Below are positions 1 to 8,132 of a stretch of 64,000 nucleotides of DNA, in pieces. The notes below the pieces were generated by a model, which was not told where the DNA came from, made no database searches, and saw nothing but the letters and a program-made list of their open reading frames with translations. Source of the DNA: Candidatus Cryptobacteroides faecipullorum (lineage in GTDB: Bacteria; Bacteroidota; Bacteroidia; Bacteroidales; UBA932); the NCBI GenBank assembly GCA_017694885.1, contig JADIMH010000032.1:36713-100712 (forward strand). The letters are read 5' to 3'. Within the stretch, counting starts at the first letter, position 1, and every line of letters starts with the position of its first letter. The translations under genes and the position numbers were made by a program.

Positions 1-1582
1 ACAGGGAGTCTCCGCTTTTCACGGTGTATACCGTGTATTCAGTGTCAGCCGGGAAATTTTTTGAAGATGTCTTGGCTGAAGATCCGGATGCCTTCCCTGA
101 CGTACTCGATTTGGCTGCTGCCGATGCCGGGGCAGCTCCTCCCCGATAGATTACGAGTCTTTGTCCTACACGGATATTGTCGCTGCGCAGATTGTTCCAT
201 CTTTTGATCTGGCTGACACTGCACCTGTACCGTATGGCCAGTTTGCCGAGCACATCTCCGCCCTTGACACGGTAGACGATTCTCTCTCCATCCCCTCCGT
301 CTTTTATCTTTTTGATTACTACGGGGTTGAAAAATTCATCCGCCTTGTAGGCATATAGAGAATCTTCGTGGTCTATGAAAGCATTGGAGTACTGGTAGGG
401 TATCCTTAATATATATTCCTTTTCGTTGCCTGGAACTATTTCATGCCTGTATTGCGGGTTAAGGTCCTTGAGCGTCTGGAGCGGTACTCCGGCAAGCTCG
501 CTTATCTGCTTGAAATGGAGCATTTTATGGATTTTGAACGTATCCGTTACGGCAGGCAGGGCAACTGGCTGCGGGACAATCCCGTGTTCCTTGTAGTATG
601 TCATTGTATACAGGGCGCCTACAAAGGCCGGTACATATCCTCTCGTTTCGCGCGGAAGATAAGGATAGATGTCCCAGAAGGCACGTTTCCCTCCGCTCCG
701 CCTGATGGCCTTGTTCACATTTCCTGCACCGCAGTTGTATGAGGCTATTGCCAGATTCCAGTCGCCGAATATATTGTAGGCATCTTCCAGATATGCCGCT
801 ACTGCGTGTGCGGATTTGACAGGATCAAGTCTCTCGTCCACGAATGAATTGATGGTCAGCCCGTAAAGCTTCGCTGTCGAGTACATGAACTGCCACATGC
901 CTTTCGCTCCGGCTCTGGATACTGCCGTAGGGTTCATTGCAGACTCTATGATTGCGAGGGCCTTGAGTTCTTCCGGCATATCATGCTCATTGAATATTTC
1001 TTCGAAAATAGGCATGTAGTAGCTGCACAGGCCGAGCATTTCGGGCATTGTCTTGTCCATTTTTTCGGAGTAGAGTATGATGTAGTTGCGCACGACGCTG
1101 TTGTATGGAAGGTTTATGAATGAATTCATGTCCTTCAGTCTCTGTATGTATATGGAGTCGGGCACGTTGGACTCGAACCTTATCGAGTCCAGATCATATT
1201 CCGGAATGAAATCTTCCGAGCTCACCTTTTTATGGAGGTACCAGATATTCAAAAGACTGTCAGTCACTTCAGGCGTATATTCGTCCGGAGATAGTCCTGT
1301 CCCGCACTTGTCTTCATTCTCCTCGTATATTTCCAGAATCTCGGCAGTGAGAGAGTCTCTCTGGTCGAGTTCTCCCCTGAATCTGTCTATTTCCGCAGTC
1401 AGAGAATCCACAAGCCTGGTGAGTTCCCTGTTTTCCTTTATCAGTGCGGTCTTCGTCCTTGTTGTCTTGAAACGCTTGAATATTCCTGTCGAATCGGAAA
1501 CGGTTCCGGCATTGCAGATTACCGGAATGAATAGCAGCGAGACGGCTGCAGTCAGATATCTTCTCAGTATTTTATTTGTCAT
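1..1582 (-). CDS. Membrane-associated lytic transglycosylase with LysM repeats (3' end outside window)
   Basis: The reading frame is open from the start at 1582 to the left window edge, so the C-terminus is missing. After a signal peptide (about residues 1-26) and a charged coiled-coil-like stretch comes an SLT/goose-lysozyme-type domain. Its catalytic Glu is residue 213 in the AIIESAMNP motif, followed by AGAKGMWQF and an ASYNCGAGNVNKAI segment, as in MltD-type enzymes. One LysM domain follows (YRVKGGDVLGKLA... to the RVGQRL segment), then a Ser/Ala/Lys linker, and a second LysM begins (YTVKSGDSL) at the edge. Family knowledge: it cleaves the glycan strands of peptidoglycan, releasing 1,6-anhydroMurNAc ends. 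It is last of the parA-parB-DUF5683 cluster, 24 bases after the preceding gene. Confidence 0.9.
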   Translation of the reverse strand, partial: MTNKILRRYLTAAVSLLFIPVICNAGTVSDSTGIFKRFKTTRTKTALIKENRELTRLVDSLTAEIDRFRGELDQRDSLTAEILEIYEENEDKCGTGLSPDEYTPEVTDSLLNIWYLHKKVSSEDFIPEYDLDSIRFESNVPDSIYIQRLKDMNSFINLPYNSVVRNYIILYSEKMDKTMPEMLGLCSYYMPIFEEIFNEHDMPEELKALAIIESAMNPTAVSRAGAKGMWQFMYSTAKLYGLTINSFVDERLDPVKSAHAVAAYLEDAYNIFGDWNLAIASYNCGAGNVNKAIRRSGGKRAFWDIYPYLPRETRGYVPAFVGALYTMTYYKEHGIVPQPVALPAVTDTFKIHKMLHFKQISELAGVPLQTLKDLNPQYRHEIVPGNEKEYILRIPYQYSNAFIDHEDSLYAYKADEFFNPVVIKKIKDGGDGERIVYRVKGGDVLGKLAIRYRCSVSQIKRWNNLRSDNIRVGQRLVIYRGGAAPASAAAKSSTSGKASGSSAKTSSKNFPADTEYTVYTVKSGDSL

Positions 1583-1606
1583 TATATGTTATTTTTCTTT
1601 TATAAA

Positions 1607-2608
1607 TCAGAATCTTATCCCGAGTCTGAAGCCGATGGCATTGCCTGTGGCCCCGAAATTCATTGTCGGCTGCATCGCGTACGCGTTGTCGGGAGCTATC
1701 ACTGCAGGTTCGACCTTCATGGTTATCTCATCATTGACTTCGAAGTCATGCATGTATGCAAAGACGTTGGCATCTATTACCTGAAGGAGATAGAACAACG
1801 CCGTTGCGACTATGGAATAGTCCCTGTAGCGCCTGTAGACATCCCTGTACCACTTGGCGGTTTCTCCGGAAATGCTTCCGGTATATTCGATGTCCGGATT
1901 TGTGGCTTCGTTATGGATTCTCTTGAAACGCTGGTAGTTGATGTTGTTGGTGTAGAGATAGTGGACTGATCCCAGCAGACATCCGTAATATATCGGTATT
2001 TTCCAGTATTCCCCATTATAGGCCTGTCCGAGTCCTGGAAGCAGTATCGAATACAGGGTGGCCCTTCCCGGGTGCGGATGTTCGTCTTTCTTATAGTTTA
2101 CCACACCGTCCATCAGTGTTCCCCAATAGATGAGTCCGGCTCCGACCATGAACCATGTCCCCTTTCTTTTGGCATCGTAGTCTATGCCTGGAGATATGAC
2201 GACATCGGTTGCGTTCGGCGGAATCATGCTCAGGGCATTTTCATAGTTTTTCTTTGAAACGTTGTATTTATGCAGATAGAAGCCTCCTATGCCGGCGCAT
2301 GCGCCGATTCCTCCGTACACTATAGGGAGCTTCCAGTAATCTTTGTTGTAGATCTGCGCCAGGCCGGGCATCATGACAGAGCCTGCGAACATTGTCCCTA
2401 TCTTAAGATCCTGCTTGTGGGCTACGCCTCTGAACAGTTCCTTGAAAGAGAACATCTTGTCGGAAGTGTCGGTCTGGGCTGTGGAATCTGCCGGGTTATA
2501 GTTCTGTGTGAATGCCTCTTCCTTGAACTGCGCATTCGCGCTGAAGGAAAATCCCGTCAGACAGACTATAGTGGCAAGAATATATCCAAAGAATCTTTTA
2601 TCTCTCAT
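1607..2608 (-). CDS. DUF5683 domain-containing membrane protein
   Basis: A 333-residue protein with a signal peptide (residues about 1-26, ending SANAQ). It contains two copies of a hydrophobic unit built on PGLAQIYNKDYWKLPIVYGG and PGLGQAYNGEYWKIPIYYG, the hallmark of DUF5683. Each unit looks like a short membrane hairpin. The molecular role of the family is unknown. It sits between parB (40 bases upstream) and the lytic transglycosylase (24 bases downstream), an order I recognise from other Bacteroidales, which suggests an envelope role coordinated with chromosome segregation or division. That functional link is inference. Confidence 0.85.
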   Translation of the reverse strand: MRDKRFFGYILATIVCLTGFSFSANAQFKEEAFTQNYNPADSTAQTDTSDKMFSFKELFRGVAHKQDLKIGTMFAGSVMMPGLAQIYNKDYWKLPIVYGGIGACAGIGGFYLHKYNVSKKNYENALSMIPPNATDVVISPGIDYDAKRKGTWFMVGAGLIYWGTLMDGVVNYKKDEHPHPGRATLYSILLPGLGQAYNGEYWKIPIYYGCLLGSVHYLYTNNINYQRFKRIHNEATNPDIEYTGSISGETAKWYRDVYRRYRDYSIVATALFYLLQVIDANVFAYMHDFEVNDEITMKVEPAVIAPDNAYAMQPTMNFGATGNAIGFRLGIRF

Positions 2609-2648
2609 TTTTCAATGCTTCAGAACATGGTATCCTGTTTTTTCAAGG

Positions 2649-3581
2649 TCAGATTCCGGAGTCTTCCAGAGCTTTGAGGAACTTCCTTACTTCCTCATCG
2701 GAAGAGAAATGTATCGTCATAGTGCCTTTCCCGGCAGCCGTACGTTTCAGGCTGATGCTGTTTTCAAAGTATTTGCCTACTATTTCGAGCATCTTGAAAT
2801 AATCGTCGGGCAGTTCCTGTCCGGCGCTTTTCTGTCCTGTTCCGCTGCCTTCAAGCCTTTTTATCTTTTCTTCGAGCTGCCTTACCGAAAGGTCTTCTTT
2901 TATTATGAGGTCGCAAAGCTGCTCCTGCAGATTCTCATTTTCCACTCCCAGCAGTACTTTTGCGTGGCCGACACTCAACAGGCCTACTTTCAGGTCGTGC
3001 TGGACTTTTGCCGGCAGTTTCAACAGACGCAGGTAATTTGTGACGGATGCACGTTTTTTCCCGACCCTGAGCGCCATCTGTTCCTGGGTCAGGCTGCATT
3101 CCTCTATCAGACGCTGGTAGCTCATGGCGACCTCGATAGGATCCAGATCCTCTCTCTGGATATTCTCTACGATGGCCATTTCCAGCATACCCTGGTCATT
3201 GGTATCCCGTATGTATGCAGGAATCTCCTCAAGTCCGGCCAGCCTGCATGCCCGGAATCTCCTTTCTCCGCTGATTATCTGATATCTGTCCGAAGATTTG
3301 CGTCTTACCGTAATAGGCTGGATAAGGCCGAGGGACCTGATCGATTCCGCAAGCCCTTCCAGAGCTTCGTTGTCGAACGACATTCTCGGCTGGTACGGAT
3401 TGGCTTCTATCAGGTCGACAGGGATAAGCATTATATCCGCCGTCGCTTTTTCAGGCTCCGGAGTTTCAGGAGTGACTACTGTCTTATGTACATATTCTAC
3501 GGGCTTCCTTATCTGGTTAAGCGCCTGGTCACCCAGAAGGGCGCCCAGACCTTTGCCGAGCCCTCTTGGCTGCTTACTCAT
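2649..3581 (-). CDS. parB: Chromosome partitioning protein ParB
   Basis: A 310-residue ParB/Spo0J protein. The N-terminal CTPase/nuclease-fold domain spans about residues 48-140 and carries the CTP-binding motif GERRFRA at 105-111 and ENIQRE at 139-144. A helix-turn-helix follows (about 163-190, LTQEQMALRVGKKRASV), and the C-terminal part (about 250-310) should be the dimerisation domain. The start MSKQPRGLGKGLGALLG is the family's typical ParA-activating N-terminus. ParB loads at parS and slides as a CTP clamp. The start codon overlaps the parA stop by four bases (3578-3581), so the two are translationally coupled. I saw no canonical parS (GTTTCACGTGAAAC-type) in the window. Confidence 0.96.
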   Translation of the reverse strand: MSKQPRGLGKGLGALLGDQALNQIRKPVEYVHKTVVTPETPEPEKATADIMLIPVDLIEANPYQPRMSFDNEALEGLAESIRSLGLIQPITVRRKSSDRYQIISGERRFRACRLAGLEEIPAYIRDTNDQGMLEMAIVENIQREDLDPIEVAMSYQRLIEECSLTQEQMALRVGKKRASVTNYLRLLKLPAKVQHDLKVGLLSVGHAKVLLGVENENLQEQLCDLIIKEDLSVRQLEEKIKRLEGSGTGQKSAGQELPDDYFKMLEIVGKYFENSISLKRTAAGKGTMTIHFSSDEEVRKFLKALEDSGI

Positions 3582-4351
3582 TTCGTCTGGTTTTTCTCTA
3601 ACAGTTCTTTGGCAAGGCTCAGATAGTTGGCTGTGCCGTTACAGATTACATCATACAGTATGATAGGCTTCCCGTGCGACGGAGCTTCGCTGAGACGTAT
3701 GTTGCGCTGTATTATTGTCTTGAAGACCATATCCTTGAAATGCTCCCTGAGCTCGGCTTCCACCTGGGTGTGGACTTTTGTCCTGCCGTCGAACATGGTC
3801 ACGACGAATCCTTCGATCGTCAGGGAAGGGTTGACTCCGTTCTGGACCAGCCTTATTGTCTGCAGAAGCTTTCCCAGTCCTTCCAAAGCGAAGAACTCCG
3901 GCTGGACAGGTATGATTACGGAGTCTGCTGCGGTAAGGGAGTTCACTGTAATCAGACCCAGTGAAGGCGAACAGTCTATGATGATGAAATCATAGTCGTC
4001 GCGTATAGGGGCAAGCGCCTTCTTCATGACCGATTCCCTGTCCTGCGCTTCGAGCATTTCTATTTCGGCTCCGACCAGATTGATATGCGAAGGTATCATC
4101 TGGAGGTTTGCTATCTCTGTCTGTATCAAGGCGTCTGTAATGTCTATCCTGCCTATCATGACTTCATACAGAGTGCGTTTCTGATCATTGTCCGGGGAAA
4201 AGTTCAGTCCGGAAGTGGTATTTGCCTGAGGGTCTGCGTCTATGATCAGGACTTTTTTTTCGAGGACAGCAAGCGAAGCGGCAAGATTGATGGCGGTAGT
4301 GGTCTTTCCGACACCTCCTTTCTGGTTCGCGATGGCTATGACTTTTCCCAT
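3578..4351 (-). CDS. parA: Chromosome partitioning ATPase ParA (Soj type)
   Basis: A 257-residue deviant-Walker ATPase. KGGVGKTT at residues 11-18 is the deviant Walker A with its signature first Lys; the Walker B region is DYDFIIIDCSPSLG. It binds DNA non-specifically as an ATP dimer and is stimulated by ParB to move origins. I chose the start at 4351 (MGKVIAIANQKGG), the conserved family N-terminus; an in-frame ATG six codons upstream (4369) adds only IKNRN-type residues. It is first of the parA-parB-DUF5683-transglycosylase cluster. A TAnnTTTG-type -7 element (4384-4391, minus) lies about 33 bases upstream and back-to-back with that of the lipid kinase gene. Confidence 0.96.
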   Translation of the reverse strand: MGKVIAIANQKGGVGKTTTAINLAASLAVLEKKVLIIDADPQANTTSGLNFSPDNDQKRTLYEVMIGRIDITDALIQTEIANLQMIPSHINLVGAEIEMLEAQDRESVMKKALAPIRDDYDFIIIDCSPSLGLITVNSLTAADSVIIPVQPEFFALEGLGKLLQTIRLVQNGVNPSLTIEGFVVTMFDGRTKVHTQVEAELREHFKDMVFKTIIQRNIRLSEAPSHGKPIILYDVICNGTANYLSLAKELLEKNQTK

Positions 4352-4383
4352 ATTTCTGTTTTTTATCAATGACTAAATCTCGG

Positions 4384-4422
4384 CAAATTTACAAAATAAT
4401 TTCATTAAAATTGCTACTTTTG
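4384..4422. promoter_or_regulatory. Divergent promoter region of parA and the lipid kinase gene
   Basis: On the minus strand TAAATTTG (4384-4391) and on the plus strand TACTTTTG (4415-4422) both fit the Bacteroidales -7 consensus TAnnTTTG and point away from each other. No clean TTTG at -33 is visible for either, so this rests on the -7 elements and gene orientation alone. Confidence 0.4.
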
Positions 4423-4443
4423 CCGCCAGATAATTTTTATCGG

Positions 4444-5460
4444 ATGAAAGATGTAGGCAAATGGTTTGCAGTCGTGAATCCTCATGCTGGTAGCGGAAGG
4501 ACGGCGCAGGAGTGGAAAAAGGCGGAGGCGTTGCTGTCTTCACGCGGGATTGCATATACAAGCAGCATGACAGACTGCAGGCGGCACGCAACGGAAATTG
4601 CCTATACGGCTGCATGCGAGGGTTATAGACGTTTTTTGGCGGTAGGAGGCGACGGCACCGTGCATGAGGTCCTCGGAGGACTGGCCAGTGCCATCGGGGA
4701 TGCCATAAGAAACGGGGAAGATATCCGTCTGTCTGATTTTTATCTGGCTGTGGTCCCCATAGGGTCCGGCAATGATTGGATAAGGACGCACGGCATCCGC
4801 CATGATATCGGACATGTCGTGGATCTTATCGAGGCAGGGTCATTCGTTCCGCAGGATATTGCCAAGGTTACCGTTCTGGAGCCGGCCCCCGGAACTCCCG
4901 GCTCGGAGGGAGGCCTTCCGGGACCGTTCGCCTATATGATCAATATCGCCGGCACGGGCTTGGATGCGCATGTCTGCGAGAGGGTCAATATCCAGAAAAG
5001 CCAGGGGAGAAGAAGCCGTCTGATTTATGTCAATTCATTGGTTTATAATCTTCTGCACAACAAGCCTTCTCCAGTGACGGTACAGTGCGACGGGAATGTC
5101 GTATTTGCCGGAGACTGCCTTTCAATCGCTTTCGGCATAGGAAGGTACTCCGGAGGAGGATTGCGGCAGACACCGGATGCGATACCGGATGACGGTCTGC
5201 TGGATTATACGGTGATTCCCAGGATAACGTTCTCCGATGCCCTCAGGTATGGCCCGGGGCTGTTTGACGGGACTTTTACAAAGTCCCCTCTGCTGACTGT
5301 CGGAAGGTGCCGTTCAGTTGAGGTGAGGCCATTGTCGGAGGAGAAAGTGCCTGTCGAGGTGGACGGTGAGATATTGGGGCGCCTGCCGGTCAGGATAGAT
5401 GTTCTGCCTCAGAAAATCAATGTCCTCCATTCATTTACGCAGGATCGACATCAAGGGTGA
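4444..5460 (+). CDS. Diacylglycerol kinase-family lipid kinase
   Basis: A 338-residue protein of the DagK/YegS/sphingosine-kinase-like family. It opens with the nucleotide-binding strand WFAVVNPHAGSG (residues 7-18), then the GGDGT motif at 68-72 and the glycine-rich segment VPIGSGNDW. The C-terminal half has the usual DDGLLDYTVIP and EVDGEILGRLPVRIDVLP motifs. It is predicted to phosphorylate a lipid hydroxyl (diacylglycerol or sphingoid-type lipid; Bacteroidales make sphingolipids, so the substrate is open). The frame is open upstream to 4369, but the family alignment begins at MKDVGKWF (4444) and the -7 element lies just before it. The last 26 bases overlap the end of the convergent priA gene. 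Confidence 0.88.
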   Translation: MKDVGKWFAVVNPHAGSGRTAQEWKKAEALLSSRGIAYTSSMTDCRRHATEIAYTAACEGYRRFLAVGGDGTVHEVLGGLASAIGDAIRNGEDIRLSDFYLAVVPIGSGNDWIRTHGIRHDIGHVVDLIEAGSFVPQDIAKVTVLEPAPGTPGSEGGLPGPFAYMINIAGTGLDAHVCERVNIQKSQGRRSRLIYVNSLVYNLLHNKPSPVTVQCDGNVVFAGDCLSIAFGIGRYSGGGLRQTPDAIPDDGLLDYTVIPRITFSDALRYGPGLFDGTFTKSPLLTVGRCRSVEVRPLSEEKVPVEVDGEILGRLPVRIDVLPQKINVLHSFTQDRHQG

Positions 5461-7828
5461 TGTGTCCTGAATAGCCTTTCCCTTTTTCGAACTCCGATAT
5501 GATTTCTTTAAGCAGCGACTTGTTTTGTGCCAGTCTGCTGTCCTTTTCCAGACTTATGCGGATGTCGAGCGCATATCTTCCGTTTTCCTTGTCTGAAGGT
5601 CCGGTGTAAGGTCCTACGGAACTGAAGCCGTTCCTGTCGAGTTCCGCGCACAGTATTCCGGACATTCTTTCAGCTCGCTCCTTATAGGTATCCTTGATAT
5701 TGATGTCGATAATTCTGCAGAAAGGAGGGTATTTGAAATCGCGCCGTTCTTTCAGAAGTGAGTCCCCGGAGATCGTGTCTTTATACATAAGTTGTCTGTA
5801 AACAGGGTGGTCCGGCTGGTTGGTCTGGATTATGAACGTGCCTTTCCTCCCGCGCCTTCCGCATCTCCCGCGGAACTGTTCGAGGGTCTGCAGTGCCTTT
5901 TCATCCGCCCTGAAGTCCTGCTGGCCCAGCAGAGAGTCTGCCCCGATGACTGCGACCAGCGTGAGTCCGCTGAAATCGAATCCCTTTGTTACCATCTGGG
6001 TACCTACGAGAATGTCTATTTCACCATTACTGAAGCGCCTGATTAAATCGTCTTCATATTTCCTGTTCCTGGCCGAGTCGCTGTCCAGTCTGGCGATCCT
6101 GGCCTGCGGAAATGCCGACGAGAGTTCTTCTTCTATTTTCTGGGTCCCGGCTCCCATGCCGGAGAGCTGCCCTTCGCATTCCGGGCATCTGCCTGTGTGT
6201 ATCCTGCTGTAACCGCAAAAGTGGCACATGTCTTTTCCCGAGGCCTTATGATAGCTCAGGCTGATGTTGCAGTGCGGGCATTTCGGGATGAATCCGCATT
6301 CCGGACATTGCAGCACCGGAGAATATGATCTTCTGGACCGAAGGATTATGATCTGTTCTCCTTTGGCCAGCGTTTCTTCCATCCTGAAGATAAGCTTCAG
6401 AGACAGGCTCCCTTTCATGCCTCTTTTTTTCCTTTCGGCAGAGGTGTCGATTATCTCGATTTCCGCATCCGGGGCACCGTGGTATCTGCTGTTCAGTTCC
6501 ACCAGACCGTATTTCCCGGTCATACAGTTGTATACGGATTCAAGGGAAGGTGTGGCAGAACCCAACAGGACAGGGCATGAGTGGATCATGCCGAGCATTA
6601 CCGCCGTATCCCTTCCGTTGTATTTCGGGGATGGCGAGTCCTGTTTGTAGGAACTGTCGTGTTCTTCGTCCACTATTATCAGCCCGAGGTTCTCATGCGG
6701 AAGGAAAAGTGCGGACCTTGTTCCTACTGCCAGATAGCTTTCATTGCCGCCCCGGGCCTGTTTTCTGACTATAGAATGGATTTCTGCGGATATTTCGGCT
6801 CTTTTTATCTGCGTCTCTCCTGAGTGGAACGCCATGACCCTGTCACCGAACATGTTTTCAAGTCTGTCTTCAAGCTGTTTGCTCAACGCAATCTCAGGGA
6901 CAAGGTACAGGACGTTTTTGCCGCGTGATATAACCTCTTCCGCCAAAGACATATATATTTCAGTCTTTCCGGAGCCCGTGACGCCTTTGAGCAGTACTGT
7001 TTTATGGTTCAGGAAAGAGTCTCTTATCGAATCCAGAGCTTCGGCCTGCTCTTTGCTCAGTGAAAATCCGGGCCGGCAGAAATGATTTCCGTGTACGGGA
7101 CTATCGGCTGTCACTGCCGGCCCCTCCGTATCGCCAGTCATGTCTTGCTGCAGGCCTGCTATTTCCGCTCCGATCCGTCTGATCTCCGATTCCGTGGAAG
7201 ATATTTTCGATACGGTATCGTTGACTTCTGATTTCAGACGTTCTAAGTCGTGGATGTATTTTCCCCTGGCGGTTTCTGTCCTTGATTCGGAAAGGAGAAT
7301 GGCTTTCCTGTTCACCCTTGAGAGCAGAGCCTCTTTTTTGTCGGTAAGAGACTTCAGCACTTTTTCCTGCCTGTTTTTCACCATCTGAAGCTTTCTTGCA
7401 GCAGCTTCAAGTATAGCCGATTTCCTTTTTGCCTTTCTTTCGGCTCTGCGGGCAATAGCCTCTTCCGAAAAGACCTTATGGGACGGATATGCGGCCTTGT
7501 AGACTTCACCTGTCGTACACATGTAGTATGCGGCGACCTGCCTCCACAGACGTATTTCCTTTGTGCCTATCCTTTCCAATGATTTCTCGACACAGAGTAT
7601 GTTTCTGATTCTGGCTTTATCGATTCCAGGCTCGCTGCACGTTCCGGATACTACTCCTATATATTCTTTTCCTGCAAACAAGACCCTGACACGGTCGCCT
7701 GCGGCAATGGTTCCGGAAGAGGTGCCTTCTCCAATTTTGTCCGTATCTCCTGCTGGTACACTGTACCAAGGCTCCCACTCGAGCCTGAGAGGAAGAATTA
7801 CGGATATATATATTTGATTATCAGTCAC
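5435..7828 (-). CDS. priA: Primosomal protein N', replication-restart helicase PriA
   Basis: A 797-residue superfamily 2 helicase. Order: N-terminal 3'-DNA-binding domain (residues about 1-115); a charged, probably coiled-coil insertion (about 130-235); Walker A GVTGSGKTE with Lys288; a DEEH box; the zinc-binding segment with four paired cysteines (CPEC, CPHC, CHFC, CPEC); then motifs V-VI including GTQMVTKGFDF and QTLEQFRGRCGRRGRKG. It reloads the replisome at stalled forks. It is somewhat longer than E. coli PriA (732 residues), mostly through the coiled-coil insertion. Its end overlaps the lipid kinase gene by 26 bases, tail to tail. A TATTTTTG -7 element (7904-7911, minus) is a likely promoter. 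Confidence 0.96.
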   Translation of the reverse strand: MTDNQIYISVILPLRLEWEPWYSVPAGDTDKIGEGTSSGTIAAGDRVRVLFAGKEYIGVVSGTCSEPGIDKARIRNILCVEKSLERIGTKEIRLWRQVAAYYMCTTGEVYKAAYPSHKVFSEEAIARRAERKAKRKSAILEAAARKLQMVKNRQEKVLKSLTDKKEALLSRVNRKAILLSESRTETARGKYIHDLERLKSEVNDTVSKISSTESEIRRIGAEIAGLQQDMTGDTEGPAVTADSPVHGNHFCRPGFSLSKEQAEALDSIRDSFLNHKTVLLKGVTGSGKTEIYMSLAEEVISRGKNVLYLVPEIALSKQLEDRLENMFGDRVMAFHSGETQIKRAEISAEIHSIVRKQARGGNESYLAVGTRSALFLPHENLGLIIVDEEHDSSYKQDSPSPKYNGRDTAVMLGMIHSCPVLLGSATPSLESVYNCMTGKYGLVELNSRYHGAPDAEIEIIDTSAERKKRGMKGSLSLKLIFRMEETLAKGEQIIILRSRRSYSPVLQCPECGFIPKCPHCNISLSYHKASGKDMCHFCGYSRIHTGRCPECEGQLSGMGAGTQKIEEELSSAFPQARIARLDSDSARNRKYEDDLIRRFSNGEIDILVGTQMVTKGFDFSGLTLVAVIGADSLLGQQDFRADEKALQTLEQFRGRCGRRGRKGTFIIQTNQPDHPVYRQLMYKDTISGDSLLKERRDFKYPPFCRIIDINIKDTYKERAERMSGILCAELDRNGFSSVGPYTGPSDKENGRYALDIRISLEKDSRLAQNKSLLKEIISEFEKGKGYSGHITLDVDPA

Positions 7829-7941
7829 TGTCCAGGAAATTATGCTTGCCGTTCACCGGAATTTCAAAGCAGGGTCTGCTTCATCCGACAAATCTGACAG
7901 GAACAAAAATACACCAAATTTTCTTAAAAACTGCGAAAAAA

Positions 7942-7972
7942 TTTGGAGTCTGAAGAATTTTGCCTATCTTTG
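7942..7972 (+). promoter_or_regulatory. Promoter of tRNA-Phe
   Basis: TTTG (7942-7945) and TATCTTTG (7965-7972) are 19 bases apart, matching the Bacteroidales housekeeping consensus TTTG-N19-TAnnTTTG. Transcription would begin about 7 bases after the -7 element, roughly 30 bases before the tRNA. Confidence 0.75.
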
Positions 7973-8010
7973 CAATCCCAAAACAAAAGAAGGGAGTTCA
8001 TACTGAAAAT

Positions 8011-8083
8011 GGTGTCATAGCTCAGTTGGTAGAGCAAAGGACTGAAAATCCTTGTGTCCCTGGTTCGATTCCCGGTGACACCA
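8011..8083 (+). tRNA. tRNA-Phe (anticodon GAA)
   Basis: A full cloverleaf. The acceptor stem pairs 8011-8017 with 8076-8082, with discriminator A at 8083. The D stem GCTC/GAGC is 8020-8023/8032-8035. The anticodon stem AAGGA/TCCTT encloses the loop CTGAAAA, with anticodon GAA at 8044-8046. The T loop TTCGATT is 8064-8070. The 3' CCA is not encoded. The T stem (8059-8063/8071-8075, CCTGG against CCCGG) contains one U:C mismatch (8061 against 8073), unusual but compatible with folding. Confidence 0.95.
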
Positions 8084-8089
8084 CACTGA

Positions 8090-8130
8090 AAATCAGAGAG
8101 TTGCAGGAATGTGGCTCTCTGATTTGTTTT
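8090..8130 (+). terminator. Intrinsic terminator of tRNA-Phe
   Basis: A perfect 11-base-pair stem (8090-8100 AAATCAGAGAG with 8115-8125) with a 14-base loop, followed by G and TTTT at 8127-8130, seven bases after the tRNA. Confidence 0.85.
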
Positions 8131-8132
8131 AA

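Noticed and set aside
2508..3626. Long plus-strand open frame of 372 codons antisense to parB
   Set aside because: It is the complementary frame of a well-supported parB and has no domain, signal peptide or promoter; the codon pattern belongs to the minus strand.
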